Below are positions 45,401-54,800 of a stretch of 64,000 bases of DNA, one piece after another. Source of the stretch: Actinomadura mexicana (GTDB lineage: Bacteria; Actinomycetota; Actinomycetes; Streptosporangiales; Streptosporangiaceae); assembly GCF_900188105.1 (NCBI RefSeq), contig NZ_FZNP01000004.1, positions 310,001-374,000 on the forward strand. The letters are read 5' to 3'. Position 1 is the first letter of the stretch; every line of letters begins with the position of its first letter. The notes under the pieces are model-generated. The model made no database searches and had not been told where the DNA came from. It saw only the letters and a list, made by a program, of their open reading frames with translations. The translations under genes and the position numbers were made by a program.

Positions 45401-46015
45401 CGCCGCGACGACGGGAACGAGCCGCGGCCGCTGGTGGTCGCGATGCCGCACACGCCGGACGCCCCGGACCTGCCCGGCGCACAGGTCGAAGCCGACCACC
45501 TGGCCGCTCTCATACCCGGTGCTACGGTCCTGGTCGGCGCGGACGCGACTCGTGACGCCGTTCTCGACGCCTTGCCGGCCAGCGGCTGGGCGCACTTCGC
45601 CTGCCACGGGTACAGCGACCCGGATAACCCTTCGGACAGCCACCTCGCGCTGCACGACCACCACCGCGCGCCGTTTCGGGTCCTGGACATCTCCCGCCTG
45701 CGCTTGCGGAATGCGGAGTTCGCGTTTCTGTCCGTCTGCGACACGGCCCGCACCACCGCGCACCTTTCCGACGAGGCGATCCACCCGTTGGCGGCCTTTC
45801 AGATAGCCGGGTTCTCCCAGGTGGTCGGCACGCTCTGGCGCGTCGACGATGCCGTGGCACCAGCCTTCAGCCGACAGATCTACGGCGAGTTGATCGCGGA
45901 TCAATCCGGGCCATTGTGCGCGTCGACGGTGGTCCATCGCACGGTCAGGCAATTCAGGACGAGGTATCCGAACTTGCCGTCAGTGTGGGCTGCATACGTC
46001 CACGCGGGTGCTTGA
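42497..46015 (+). CDS. TPR-CHAT caspase-like protease
   Basis: A 1172-residue protein. Residues 1 to about 740 are helical repeats of TPR type (recurring SNLGGLLQTRYHQTGD, NLAVNLNALFHATGDLAHVI, NLGGVLGMAYERFGD). The last 300 residues form a CHAT domain, with WWAPVGLLSLLPLHAAG, then GWAHFACHGYSDPDNPSDSH with His1037 and NAEFAFLSVCDTARTT with Cys1081, the catalytic His-Cys dyad. CHAT proteases with TPR arrays act in bacterial anti-phage and cell-death systems, and the repeats usually sense a trigger or hold a partner. The GTG at 42497 follows GAGGAT and is coupled to the 48-residue gene. The dyad and fold are intact, so an active enzyme is likely. Confidence 0.88.
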   Translation: MRSGPADGLADRFWEAFSVARHSPDPASVEKAINLGRDLLAAEDVAQRDSVLSNLGGLLQTRYHQTGDLRFLREAVRKAIEAYLLAFESPEKSASYASNIGMLLHTAFLQNQDHGTLAEALEWSRTAVDEEPSTEKASYLGNLVVALRTAFTLTKDLDLLAEAVEHARAAVACSPDNLITARVLHLLAVVLHDWSRETRESSVMDEAVDTARQAVDLTPAGSPEVLDRLQSLAYLLDNRYQARGVPDDLAELLRVGQALVAHTPVTDLRHSQNLAELAITKRDWAALTGEHLGLAGDWERADSDAEACGRYAAEFRQTRDPTLLEWAIRLGRSVAAATPAGHPRRGIRLDHFAAALAARGEELGDHAALAEAVTIERDAVACTSEGHPLQAQFMGNLAVNLNALFHATGDLAHVIEAIDVARRAAQATAGQGNHSRALGTLAVVLHNRFRVTGELQVLSDAVDQARESVRLGAGLVAGHAQRLSNLGAMLSDWFTRTGEASVLYEAIDAHRAAVDVTADDDPHRAVRLANLGGVLGMAYERFGDRKALGDAIAARRASVAATPEDSPDWPGYAASLAAALGDWCTNPVAPAAARREPPDPQVLDEAVGLARSAARRPERDAPSQAGFLTDVAGVLALGFRHLGDADALTEALNCYRKAATSAGSPVGSRAVGAYRWGDLAVEAGQFEAAAEGYAAAVRLLPRLAGRRLGREDAQYWLGQFAGLAADAAACALVAGDVVSAVTLLESGRCVLAAQALDSRDDLADLYERAPELAERFRTLAAEFETDTTSDRVALTDELDAVTDRIRALPEMERFLRPPLLTDLTAQAHQGPIVYVNVSRHGCDALIITLDGVRSRALDGLSEEAVRHRVRALHAAFTEGRLEAEQAIHDTLEWLWDTVAGPVLGELGLTAEPAADGPWPRIWWAPVGLLSLLPLHAAGHHRDGGPVLIDRVVSSITPTIRALGHARAGRRDDGNEPRPLVVAMPHTPDAPDLPGAQVEADHLAALIPGATVLVGADATRDAVLDALPASGWAHFACHGYSDPDNPSDSHLALHDHHRAPFRVLDISRLRLRNAEFAFLSVCDTARTTAHLSDEAIHPLAAFQIAGFSQVVGTLWRVDDAVAPAFSRQIYGELIADQSGPLCASTVVHRTVRQFRTRYPNLPSVWAAYVHAGA

Positions 46016-46096
46016 CCACGCGCACTCCGTCGTTTCGGAGGCTGATCGGCAGCCGGCCCAGACGGCTGCGTCGGTAACAGCCATCGGCATCCGCTC

Positions 46097-46300
46097 ATGG
46101 CTCAGTTGATGTCGTGGCTGAAGGCGGTGCCACCGGTCGGGGGCCGGACTGTGGCACCGTCGAAGCCCCGGGTGGCTGTTGGCGACCGCGGCTACGACCA
46201 CGACAAATCCCGGGGCCTGGTGTAGGCCAAGGGCATCAAGCTGGTCAACGCCCGCCGCGGATCCACACACGAATCGGCCTGGCGCACCGCTAGGGCCTGT
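46097..46300 (+). pseudogene. IS5-type transposase fragment
   Basis: Reads VAVGDRGYDHDKSRGLV, a stop, then AKGIKLVNARRGSTHESAWR. This is a piece of the DDE domain of an IS5-group transposase (family pattern DRGYDHDKYRRLVWxKGIxPxIARRG). It has a nonsense codon (TGG to TAG) and lacks both ends. It lies in the 275 bases between the CHAT gene and the next IS element. Confidence 0.7.
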
Positions 46301-47040
46301 CCGGTAGATCTTGGTGTTTGGCTGAGGTCGATCTTTGGGTGTGGGTTGAGGGTGTGTCATGGTGCGACGGCATGAGTTGACCGATGCGGCGTGGCGGCGG
46401 ATCGAGCCGCTTTTGCCCGCGCAGCCCGTTCGGAGCGGCCGGTGGGCCGATCACCGCACGGTGCTGAACGGGATCTTATGGAAGCTGGACACCGGTGCTC
46501 CGTGGCGGGACCTGCCCGAGCGGTACGGCAACTGGAAGACCGTGTACGAGCGGTACCGGCGGTGGGCCGCCGACGGCACCTTCGACCGCATCCTCACCCA
46601 CGTGCAGGTCCACGACGACTCGGTCGGCCGCATCGACTGGACCGTCAGCTTCGACTCCACCATCGTGCGCGCGCACCAGCACGCCGCCGGTGCCCGCGAA
46701 AAGGGGAACCGGACGGGACGAACCCGGCATCACCGGCGGCCGGGCAGGCCCTCGGGCGGTCACGGGGCGGCCTGACCACCAAGGTCCACCTGGCCGTCAA
46801 CGGGCTCGGAATGCCGCTGTCGATCGTGGTCACCGCCGGCAACGTCAACGACTGCACTGCCTTCCCCGACGTCCTCGCTGGGATCTGGGTGCCGCGACCT
46901 GCGCGGGGGCGTCCGCGGTGCCGGCCGGACCGGGTGATCGCCGACAATGCCTACAGCTCGGCGGCGATCCGCCGGACCCTGCGCCATCCCGGACTCGTCT
47001 CCAACGATGGTGTCGGTCACCTGGCGTCTCCTTGATCATC
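46290..47040 (+). mobile_element. IS5-family element, 3'-truncated, with frameshifted transposase
   Basis: Left end at about 46290 (TAGGGCCTGTCCGGTAGATC). The transposase starts at 46359: LTDAAWRRIEPLLPAQPVRS, TGAPWRDLPERYGNWKTVYE, VSFDSTIVRAHQHAAGA, then a change of frame at about 46705 to [20 protein letters not shown] and RVIADNAYSSAAIRRTL. The change occurs at GAAAAGGGGAA, where a backward slip by one is possible, as in programmed IS frameshifts. The coding sequence loses family identity at about 46985, before the catalytic Glu region, and no right end is found. The element is inactive. Confidence 0.7.
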
Positions 47041-47103
47041 GGATCCGCCGTTAATTAGGCACTCCCCTCCGGTAACCCCAACTATTGAAGCTCTCTAGAG
47101 CAC

Positions 47104-47660
47104 AAGGTCCTGTTTCCTGGATCTCCTGAGGTGATCAGGGGGCTGGGGTCAGGCTGTTCAGCCTGGGTGGTCGAGGGGATCTGACGAATGGTGAGTGGGA
47201 GCGGCTGGAGCCGCTTCTGCCGCGTGGTGGTGGTCAAGGCGGCGGGTGGAGTGATCACCGGGTGGTCATCAACGGTGTGCTGTTCCCGGTCCGGACGGGT
47301 GTGCCGTTGCGGGACATGCCGGAGCGTTTTGGGCCGTGGGAGACGGTCTACAAGCGGCATCGTCGCTGGTCGGCCGATGGGACCTGGGAGTTGCTGCTGT
47401 CGCGGGTCCAGGCGGCCCAGGACGCCGAGGACGCGATCGACTGGGAGGTGTCGGTGGACTCCACCACGGCGCGGGCCCATCAGCATGCCGCTGGCGCACC
47501 ACGGGCGGCGCCGCCGGTGGTTGCTGCTCAGAAGGGGCCTCACGGCGGGACAAAGCAGGGCGATCCGGTGCTGGACAAACGCGCCTATGTCTACCTCGGC
47601 ACCGTCACCGTCGCCACACTCGCGATCTGGCTTCGCACCTGATCCAAGAAACAAGACCTC
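47104..47660 (+). mobile_element. Internally deleted IS5-type element (MITE-like)
   Basis: Ends match as an inverted repeat: AGGTCCTGTTTCCTGGATC at 47105-47123 and GATCCAAGAAACAAGACCT at 47641-47659, flanked by CTCTAGAGC on both sides. Inside is a transposase with intact N-terminal part (LTNGEWERLEPLLPRG, PLRDMPERFGPWETVYKRHR, VSVDSTTARAHQHAAGA). At about 47555 it jumps straight to the last residues (VTVATLAIWLRT). About 120 residues including the second and third catalytic residues are missing in frame. Only 557 bases long, it could move only if helped in trans. Confidence 0.75.
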
Positions 47661-48019
47661 TAGAGCCGTGGAACGCCACTCGATCAAGTGCAGACAGCGG
47701 GAATGATGCATGAGAAACGCGTCGAGTTCGGTGTCGTTGGCGCGGGCGCCGCGCCGCGCGGCACTCGGCGGCCAGCGCCGTGACATGCGCTGGCCAGCGT
47801 CCGCGGTTTGCCGTGCCCACGCAAGACGTAGCTGGCCGCCCCATCTACCCGGGCACGATGACCGGCTCGCCCACATCGCGTAGGGTCCGCCGACCATGTC
47901 GGCGTACCTCAGCAGAGAGCGCCGACTCGCGCGGGCCGCAAGATTCTCAAGGCAGCCAGCATGGCATCCGCCGCCGACCTCGACCGGCCCCGGATGGCGC
48001 ACTCAGGATGATCGACCGT
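47661..48019. other. Gene-free stretch
   Basis: GC-rich spacer without a coding frame. ATCAAGTGCAGACAGCGG near 47684 has a counterpart near 31267, again left of the repeat, so the repeat arms may be longer than the well-matched part. No promoter or terminator is clear. Confidence 0.4.
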
Positions 48020-48330
48020 CTGGGTGAGCGCTTCGGGAAGCTGCGAAGCGTACGGTGGCTCCCGAAACTGGCTCCCGAGACTACGAAGCGCTCATTGGAA
48101 CACACAAGATCGCGCCGTGAGCGGCGCTGTGACCTGCGGAAACTTGGGGTGGGCGATACTGGGTTCGAACCAGTGGCCTCTTCGGTGTGAAGCAAAGCAG
48201 AGAAGTCGATCTAAGTCCATCCGAGTCGAACGGGGAGCCTCTCACCTGCAAAAACGCCCTGACTACGTCGAGTTGGGTCGATCGGAGCCTGACTGCGGTG
48301 GCTCCCGAAATTGGCTCCCGAGGGCACGCG
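48020..48330 (-). repeat. Long repeat with tRNA-Val(CAC) 3'-half fragment, copy 4 (core 48149-48190)
   Basis: The core is identical to copies 2 and 3 in the tRNA part (anticodon loop, T arm with perfect stem, acceptor TATCGCCCAC). Flanks on both sides match copy 3 at 31405-31690, including CTCCCGAGACTACGAAGCGC on the left and AACGGGGAGCCTCTCACCTG on the right, with scattered differences. Same orientation as copy 3. Confidence 0.8.
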
Positions 48331-48420
48331 GAAGAATCCTGAGGGAACAGCGCTGGTCTCTCTACATGGCAGGCGTGGAGGCCGATAATGGTTTCTAATA
48401 CTACTATCAGGGTTTGTGAT

Positions 48421-49790
48421 CTAAATCTGGATGTGGTGGTGGCGGAGCCAGCGTTTCCAGTAGTGGGTGCTGCGGACGCGTGCTTGGCGGGTGCGGCGCA
48501 GGATCGACCAGGCCAACGCGTGGTCGAGGGATCTGGCGGCGGCGCTGGTCAGGTGTGCCAGGAGACGGCGGATCTCCGCCGGGGTGAGGGGGACCAGGCC
48601 GCGGTTGCTTTTGGGGCGTGGGCGGCGGTGACGGCGAGGTAGGCGTGGGCGAGCATGGCCAGGGTGATGTGCCGATGCCAGGCGTCGTACCGTCTGACCT
48701 GGTATTGGTCCAGGCCGACCTCGTTCTTGGCGGCTTGGAAGCATTCCTCGATCGCCCAGCGGGCGCCGGCGACGCGGACCAGTTCCTGCATGGTCGTGCC
48801 CGCCGGGCCGAAGCACAGGTAGAAGGCCAGTTCGAGTTCGCCTTGTTCGTTCGGGGTGAGGCTTCGGCGCACCAGCAGCCACCGCCCGAACGCCTCGGGC
48901 CCGCCGAGGTCGTCGCCGGGGTGAGGCTCCAGACCGGCCATGGCCCACTCGTACAGGCGCTCGCCCTTGGCCCCTTGGCCGGCCGATAGCTGCTTCCACG
49001 CCTCGGCCGGTGCGTCGGCGGTGACGGCGTCGGCGCGTGACCCGCCGTTGCCGTAGCCGATACCGGGTCCCAGTGACTGGCTCTTGGGCACCGCCACCAC
49101 GTATCCGACTCGGCGTTCCTCCAGATGGCGGCGGAACTTATGGTCCTGGCCATAGGCCTCGTCCGCCGTCACCCACCGGGCCGGGGCCCCGACACCGCCG
49201 CCGTTCAGCGCTCTGTCCAGCATCCGTCCCGCCAGCACCGGCTTGGTCGCGAACCGGGCCTGCCCGGGAATGCCCGCGCGGGCGCAGCGTTCCCGGTCGG
49301 CCAGCCATGACTTCGGCACATACAGTTCCGCATCGATCAACGCCGCCCGCGCGTGGACGCATAGGCCACAAAGACGCCCAGCCGGCAGTTCTCCACCCGC
49401 CCGGCAGTGCCGGAGTACTGCCGCTGCACCCCGGCCGATCCGGTGCCCTTCTTGATGAACCCGGTCTCGTCAACGATCAGCACCCCCGAGTCGGCCCGAG
49501 GTGCTCAAAGACGTACTCGCGCAGGTCATCCCGTATACCCGACACATCCCAGCGGGCGTTGCCCAGCAACCGCCGCATCCGGTCCGGCGCCGCATCCCCC
49601 GCCGCCTCGGCCAACTGCCAGCTGTTCTTGCGTTCCACCGGCGCCAGCAGCCCGGTCACATACGCCCGCGCCTGCCGCCGCGGCTCCACCCCGACGAACC
49701 GGCCCGCCACCCGAGCGAACAGGTCATCCAGCCCCGCCACCCACGACTGCAGAACGTCTCCACCCCTGGAGTGATCCCCCCTTGGAGATC
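48421..49790 (-). pseudogene. IS701-family transposase, frameshifted (minus)
   Basis: On the minus strand the parts of one IS701 transposase follow in order but in different frames. LDDLFARVAGRFVGVEPRRQ and RKNSWQLAEAAGDAAPDRMR come first, then a shift near 49495. [20 protein letters not shown] and [20 protein letters not shown] follow, then a shift near 49350. Next come LYVPKSWLADRERCARAGIP, WVTADEAYGQDHKFR and GARWAIEECFQAAKNEVGLD, then a shift near 48600, and VPLTPAEIRRLLAHL to the end. The catalytic Asp/Asp/Glu residues remain, but at least three frameshifts make it inactive. It lies head to head with a second, diverged IS701 relic at 49867. Confidence 0.85.
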
Positions 49791-49818
49791 TCGGTCTGGT
49801 CGAGGTCGGGACGTGAGA

Positions 49819-49873
49819 CGGCCACCGCTGTGATCGTCTGGGTGTGTGTGAACCAGACGATCGGCGGTGGCCG
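49819..49873. promoter_or_regulatory. Long hairpin over the start of the second IS701 transposase
   Basis: GGCCACCGC..TGATCGTCTGG pairs with CCAGACGATCGGCGGTGGCC around a ten-base loop, forming about 20 base pairs. The 3' arm covers the GTG start codons of the transposase at 49867. It could serve as the element end or as a structure that hides the start codon. Either way it explains an otherwise odd perfect palindrome. Confidence 0.5.
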
Positions 49874-51290
49874 TGCCCCTTACTGTAGAAGATGTCGACC
49901 CGGCCGGGTGGGCTGATGGGTTCGATGAGCTTTTCGCGCAGGTGGTGGCTCCCGTTCCTGGACGGCGGGAGCCCCGGGTGCGGGCCCGATGGTTTCTGCT
50001 GGGTTTGCTGAGCGGACTGGAACGCAAGAACGGCTGGTCGGCGGAGTTCGCCGGGTACACGCGGCCGGACGGGATGCAGCGGCTGCTCAACCACGCCCGC
50101 TGGGACGCCGACCAGGTGCGGGAAGCGCTGCGGGCGCAGGTGGCCGAGCGGCTCGGCGACGCTGAACGGGGTGCTGGTGGTCGACGACACCGTGGTTCGA
50201 GAAGAAGGGCCGCCGCTCGGCCGGGGTGCAGCGTCAATACACCGGCACCGAAGGCAAGATCACCAAGTGCCAGATCGGGGTGTTCTGCTCGTATGTGAAC
50301 CCCGACCAGCAGCGGGTTCTCATCGACCGGGAGCTGCATCTGCCCGAATCCCGGTTCGCCGATCCCGACAGGCTCGCCGACGCGGGCATCCCCGAGGGTG
50401 CACTGTTCGCGACCAAGCCGGAGCAGGCTTGGCGGATGATCGAACGCACCTGCGATGACCCGCTGCTGGTGTTCGGGTGGGTGACCGACGACGAGGCCTA
50501 CGGCGACAACACCGCGCTGCGCCGCCGCTGTACCGGCCGCGGCATGAACTGCTGTTCGCGGTCTCCCGCGACCACCCACTCGTACTCGGCGGCGCCCGCA
50601 CCCGGGCCGACACTGCGTTCGCCGACCTGGACCAGACAGCGTGGCAGCGGGTCTCGTGCGGGGACGGAGCCAAGGGCCGCCGCTGGTACGACTGGGCGTG
50701 GATCGGCCTGGGTGAACACCAGGGCGAACACCACTTGGGGGCTGTCCCGCCGGTCGATCAGCGACCCCACCGACCTGGCGTCCTACCGGTGCGCAGCCAA
50801 CCGGCCGGTGGACCTGCCCGAGCTGGTGCGGGTGGCCCGGCTCCCGCTGGAGCATCGAGGAATGCTTCCAAGCGTCCAAGAACGAGGTCGGCCTGGACCA
50901 CTACCAGGTCCGCAAGCACACCGCCTGGTACCGGCACGTCACCCTGGCCATGGTCGCCCACGCCCACCCGGCCTTCCTGGCCGCCGGCCCGCCCCCAGAC
51001 CCCGGCGCCCCAGACTCCGGCGACACCAACGATGGCGAGGCTGACGACCTCGCCACACAGGGGGCCCGACCAGCAGGGACGGTCACGTCCCCTCGACGCG
51101 GACCGGGACGAATCCGGCGAGATGGTCCCGCTCACCGTCAACGAGATCCGCCGCCTGCACACCCACCTCCACCAACCCCGGCACCCACCCCAACACCGAA
51201 TCCGCTGGTCACGCTCGCGACGCCGCCACCAAACCCGCGCCCGCCGCTGCCACTACCAACGACAACGCCGCCTCATCGATCACTAAATGC
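49867..51290 (+). pseudogene. IS701-family transposase, frameshifted (plus)
   Basis: A second IS701 transposase, related to but distinct from the minus-strand one. It begins GWADGFDELFAQVVAPVPGR, LGLLSGLERKNGWSAEFAGY. After a shift near 50165 it gives [39 protein letters not shown] and VTDDEAYGDNTALRR. After shifts near 50530 and 50735 it gives RELLFAVSRDHPLVLGG-type and then NEVGLDHYQVRKHTAWYRHV, with VPLTVNEIRRLHTHL near the end. Four or more frame changes are needed, so it cannot be active. Together with the other relic it makes a 2.9-kb block of dead IS701 sequence next to RHS locus D. Confidence 0.85.
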
Positions 51291-51445
51291 GGCTGGAGTA
51301 CTAACTTAGCGACCAGAAACAAGTCCCGCGAGTCGGACCATATCAAGTCCACCTACACAGCTTCGACAAATCACCATGCCCACGCAAAAATGGGGCTTTA
51401 AAATCACAGTCCCCTTCGTGTGATAAATTCACCAATTAGGGCGAC

Positions 51446-51799
51446 TCAATCAGTCCTTCGCAATGGCCCAAAATGTGACGGAGATCGGGCATCCCCAACA
51501 TCTTCATGCCATTTACAATGGGAAGCAACGATAAAGTCCGGTCCACCGTTGATCAGGAAAACATTTTGCCATTCCTCATGGCCCTCTACTACCTCACGTC
51601 CCGAATCGCCAACTCCAAGTTGGTCAATGACAAGAGCGGCATATTCGTGGCTCAGGAGAATGCGTCGAACATTACTGAAAAGGACATCGATACGCGTCCG
51701 CTCTCTTTCGATATTTACACTACGAATCAGCAGCTGCGAATAACTCACCGAGTAATGCCACAGCCGGAATTCTCGGCTCCATCCAATCAGGCGCTCCAC
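51446..51799 (-). CDS. Candidate immunity protein of RHS locus D
   Basis: A 117-residue cytosolic protein, IERERTRIDVLFSNVRRILL with a beta-strand/helix pattern and many aromatic residues, and no recognised family. The GTG at 51797-51799 lies two bases after the stop of the complete RHS gene, and GGAGG sits across that stop. The two are therefore translationally coupled and the small protein is made with the toxin. This is the classic position of an immunity gene. Base composition is clearly lower in GC than the RHS body, like the toxin tip. Confidence 0.7.
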   Translation of the reverse strand: MERLIGWSREFRLWHYSVSYSQLLIRSVNIERERTRIDVLFSNVRRILLSHEYAALVIDQLGVGDSGREVVEGHEEWQNVFLINGGPDFIVASHCKWHEDVGDARSPSHFGPLRRTD

Positions 51800-51801
51800 G
51801 T

Positions 51802-54800
51802 CTAACCTCCAAGGAACTCTGGTATTGGCATATCGACTACGTCACCGCCTCGGTAGAAGATTATACTGTCCCACGTGCGACGCCCTCGCCGAACTGCATC
51901 TCCGATGATCGCCATCTCTCTCTCCGTTGTGAACCAATTATCACCTTTTCCGTTGTCATATGCTGCCTCAAATAGATCTGCAGGCCCCGCTTCGCCCTCA
52001 AATTTAGGATGAGGCTTAAATCCGTCCAGTGTCACATGAATTTTTGTGTCTGGATTTTCCATTGCAACTTCCCGGACTGCTGCGAGCGCGCCATCTCGAT
52101 CCAGATGCGTAAACGTCTTCAGGCCTCTGTCAGCAGCGAACTGAGCCAGTTTACCCTCTTTCTGTATGCCGAGGGCGATGCCACAGTTGTGAACCAGGAC
52201 CGAGGTGTCACCAACTGCCACATAATATGTATGGATGCTGGTGATTGTGAGGTTGTGGACGCTCTGATGATGTACAGCCCAGTGGCGGGTGGAAGCGACC
52301 TGGACGTAGGTGCCGGCACTGGTGCGGAGCCACATACCCGGCTTGAGGTCAGCGGCCTTGACCCAATCGTTGGTGTCGCCGGCCACCCAGAAGGGATGCC
52401 CGTCGGTGGCAATAATCGCACTGGACTTGGTGCCCCGGCTTCCCGTCAGGCCCTTAATATTATTAAGGCGAGTGGCACCTGGAACGAGTTGAGGAGCATC
52501 AGCTTTTATGCTGATTTGCACTAGCTTCTTGTCGCCTCTACTGGCGATGACAGCCTGTACCGGCTGCGCCGATGTTTTCCCCGTCTTGGGGTCGGTGGCG
52601 AGTACCTTATCCCCTACTTTGATTTTTCCGATACTGCGGCGGCTACCGTCCGCCATTACAACTTGCGTTCTAGGGACAAAACTGTTGCATAGTCTCGTTA
52701 CCAATCCAGCCGCCTTCACTCCTTCGGCGGCTCGTCTTGCTCGCCAGGCGATTCTTGCGAGTTTGGCGACCGGCCTTGCAGCTTTTCCTACCACAGGGAT
52801 GAGGCCTATACCTGCCCACACGCAAGACCCGGCACTCTTTCCGGTAACGCATTGTTTAATATCGTCATAGCCGATGTACTTGCTAATCGCCCACTTGGTC
52901 GCGTCAATTCCATCGCGCCAATCAAGAGGCGGGGGCGGTGGGCCCTGCGGTTCCGCCAGCTGCCGAAGCTTGTCCCGCGGCGTATAGCAGACCCCCGCCC
53001 CGTAGACCGCGGTTACCGAGCAGCCTCTCCAGCCGCCCGCCGAGTTTCCGGATCCAGAGCGCCCGGAAGGCCTACGGGTTTTCTGGCCCGTGTGATTTCC
53101 AGGTGGGCCGCAGTCGTGGCCGCATCCACCGGCGCCGCCGTGCTTCGCTGGTTCCGAGTGGCCGGGATTTACTACACCGATGCCGCAAATGTCAGGGGGG
53201 CATAGGCCGTCGGGGTCGGCGTGGGTGGTCGGGTTGTTGTTGGCGTAGGAGTAGCCGTTCATCTGTTGAGGATCGGCCGGGACCATGACGGGATCGACTG
53301 AGATGAAGCGGCCGGTGTCGGGGTCGTACTCGCGGGCGCCGAGATGGGTGAGGCCTGCGGGGTCTTGGGTGCCGCCGAGGAAACCTTTGTCGTTGGGCCA
53401 GGTGGCATCGTCGTCGAAGCCGCGGAGAGACCCGAAGGGAGTGAAGCGGCGGACGGTGGCCTGCTGGGTCGTGGCATTAACAGCGACCTGTGATGTGCCT
53501 TGAGTGTCGCCGGTTAGGTAAGTGAGCGCGCCGTCGGAGGTGCGCATGGCGACGGTCTGGTCGCCGTAGCTGTAATAGCGGGTGCCGGTGGCGGTCGAGG
53601 CGCCGGTGACCGCGCGGAGTTCGGTGCCAGGCAGGTAGAGGGTGGAGCCAGTGGGGTCTTTGCGGATGAGACGGTTGCCGTCGGCGTCATAGATGAAGGA
53701 AGTGTCGTTGCCGTTTTCAGTGAGCTTGGTGAGTTCGCCTTCGGCGTCCCACTCCATGGTTTGAGTCGGGTTGGAGGGGCTTGTGCCTATGGCGCGGGTG
53801 AGTGTGTTGCCGGCGTCGTCGTAGGTATAGGTGTCGGTGCGTTCTCCGTCTGGCCCGGTTTGAGCAATGCTGTTGAGCCGGTTGCCATGGCCGGGAGTTG
53901 CGTAAGTGTAGGTGCGGACGGTGTCGGTGACGCCGCCAAGTCCGTGGCGGGTTTCGTTGGTGCGGTTCCCGGCCTTGTCGTAGATGAAGCTCTGCCAGTA
54001 CGGGGCGGGGCCACCGATGGCTGGGGCGGATGGTTCGCTGGCGCAGGCATCGGTAGTGCCTTGTGTCCAGGCTTGGGTGAGGCGTTGCAGGGGGTCGTAG
54101 GAGAAGCACTGGTTGTCAGTGCCGTCGTGGGAGAGATCGGTGATTGAGGTGATGTTGCCGGAGTCGGTGTAGTGGTAGGTGGCTTGGCGGTCTGTGCCGG
54201 CAATGCCTTCACGTGTGGTTGTCGCGGTGTCGAGCCGTTGGGTGCCGTGCTGGTACGTGAAGTCCTGCCACACGCGTTTTCCGGCCGAGCCGAGTTCGAG
54301 GATCTTCGTTTTCCCGGTCGGGGAGTAGACGGTGTTGCCGACGTAGGTTGTGGTGATGTTGTTGACGGTCTTGGTGAGGGTGAGGGGGCGCAGCCAGTCG
54401 TCGTATTTGTAGTTGAGCGTCTCCAAGGGGAGGCCGCCTGCCGCGGGCACCGTGTTGGATTGGACGGTCCCGTCAAGGTTGTAGGCAGTGGAGAAGGTGT
54501 AGGAGCCGACTAGTGCCCCTTCCTTCTGAGGAATTGTAATGGTGGTGGCTTGGATGCGTCCGAGAACGTCGTAGGCGCGGATCTGGTTGGTGTATTGGGC
54601 GCCGTCAAGGTGCCGGGTGGCGGTGGCGGGTTTTCCTTTTCCGCGGCTGACGGTGTCGTAGGTGAAGGTGGTGAGCAGGGGGCCGTCGGCGGTGCCCTCG
54701 TGGGTGGCTGTCTTGCGTCCCAGACCGTCGTAGTCGACGAAGATCTTTTTGCCGCGGGCATCTGTGGTGGACGTCAGTTGGTCGAGGTCGTTGTAGGTGA

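Noticed and set aside
13159..48190. Complete tRNA genes at the four tRNA-like segments
   Set aside because: Each has only the anticodon loop, T arm and 3' acceptor strand. The 5' acceptor strand and D arm are absent in the adjacent sequence.
47950..48190. Short plus-strand coding frames ending GDTGFEPVASSV over the tRNA-like segments
   Set aside because: The peptide is simply the translation of the tRNA 3' half and recurs wherever the segment occurs. There is no independent evidence of coding.
51506..51805. 99-codon plus-strand frame opposite the immunity gene of RHS D
   Set aside because: The minus-strand frame has a ribosome site coupled to the RHS stop; the plus-strand one has none.
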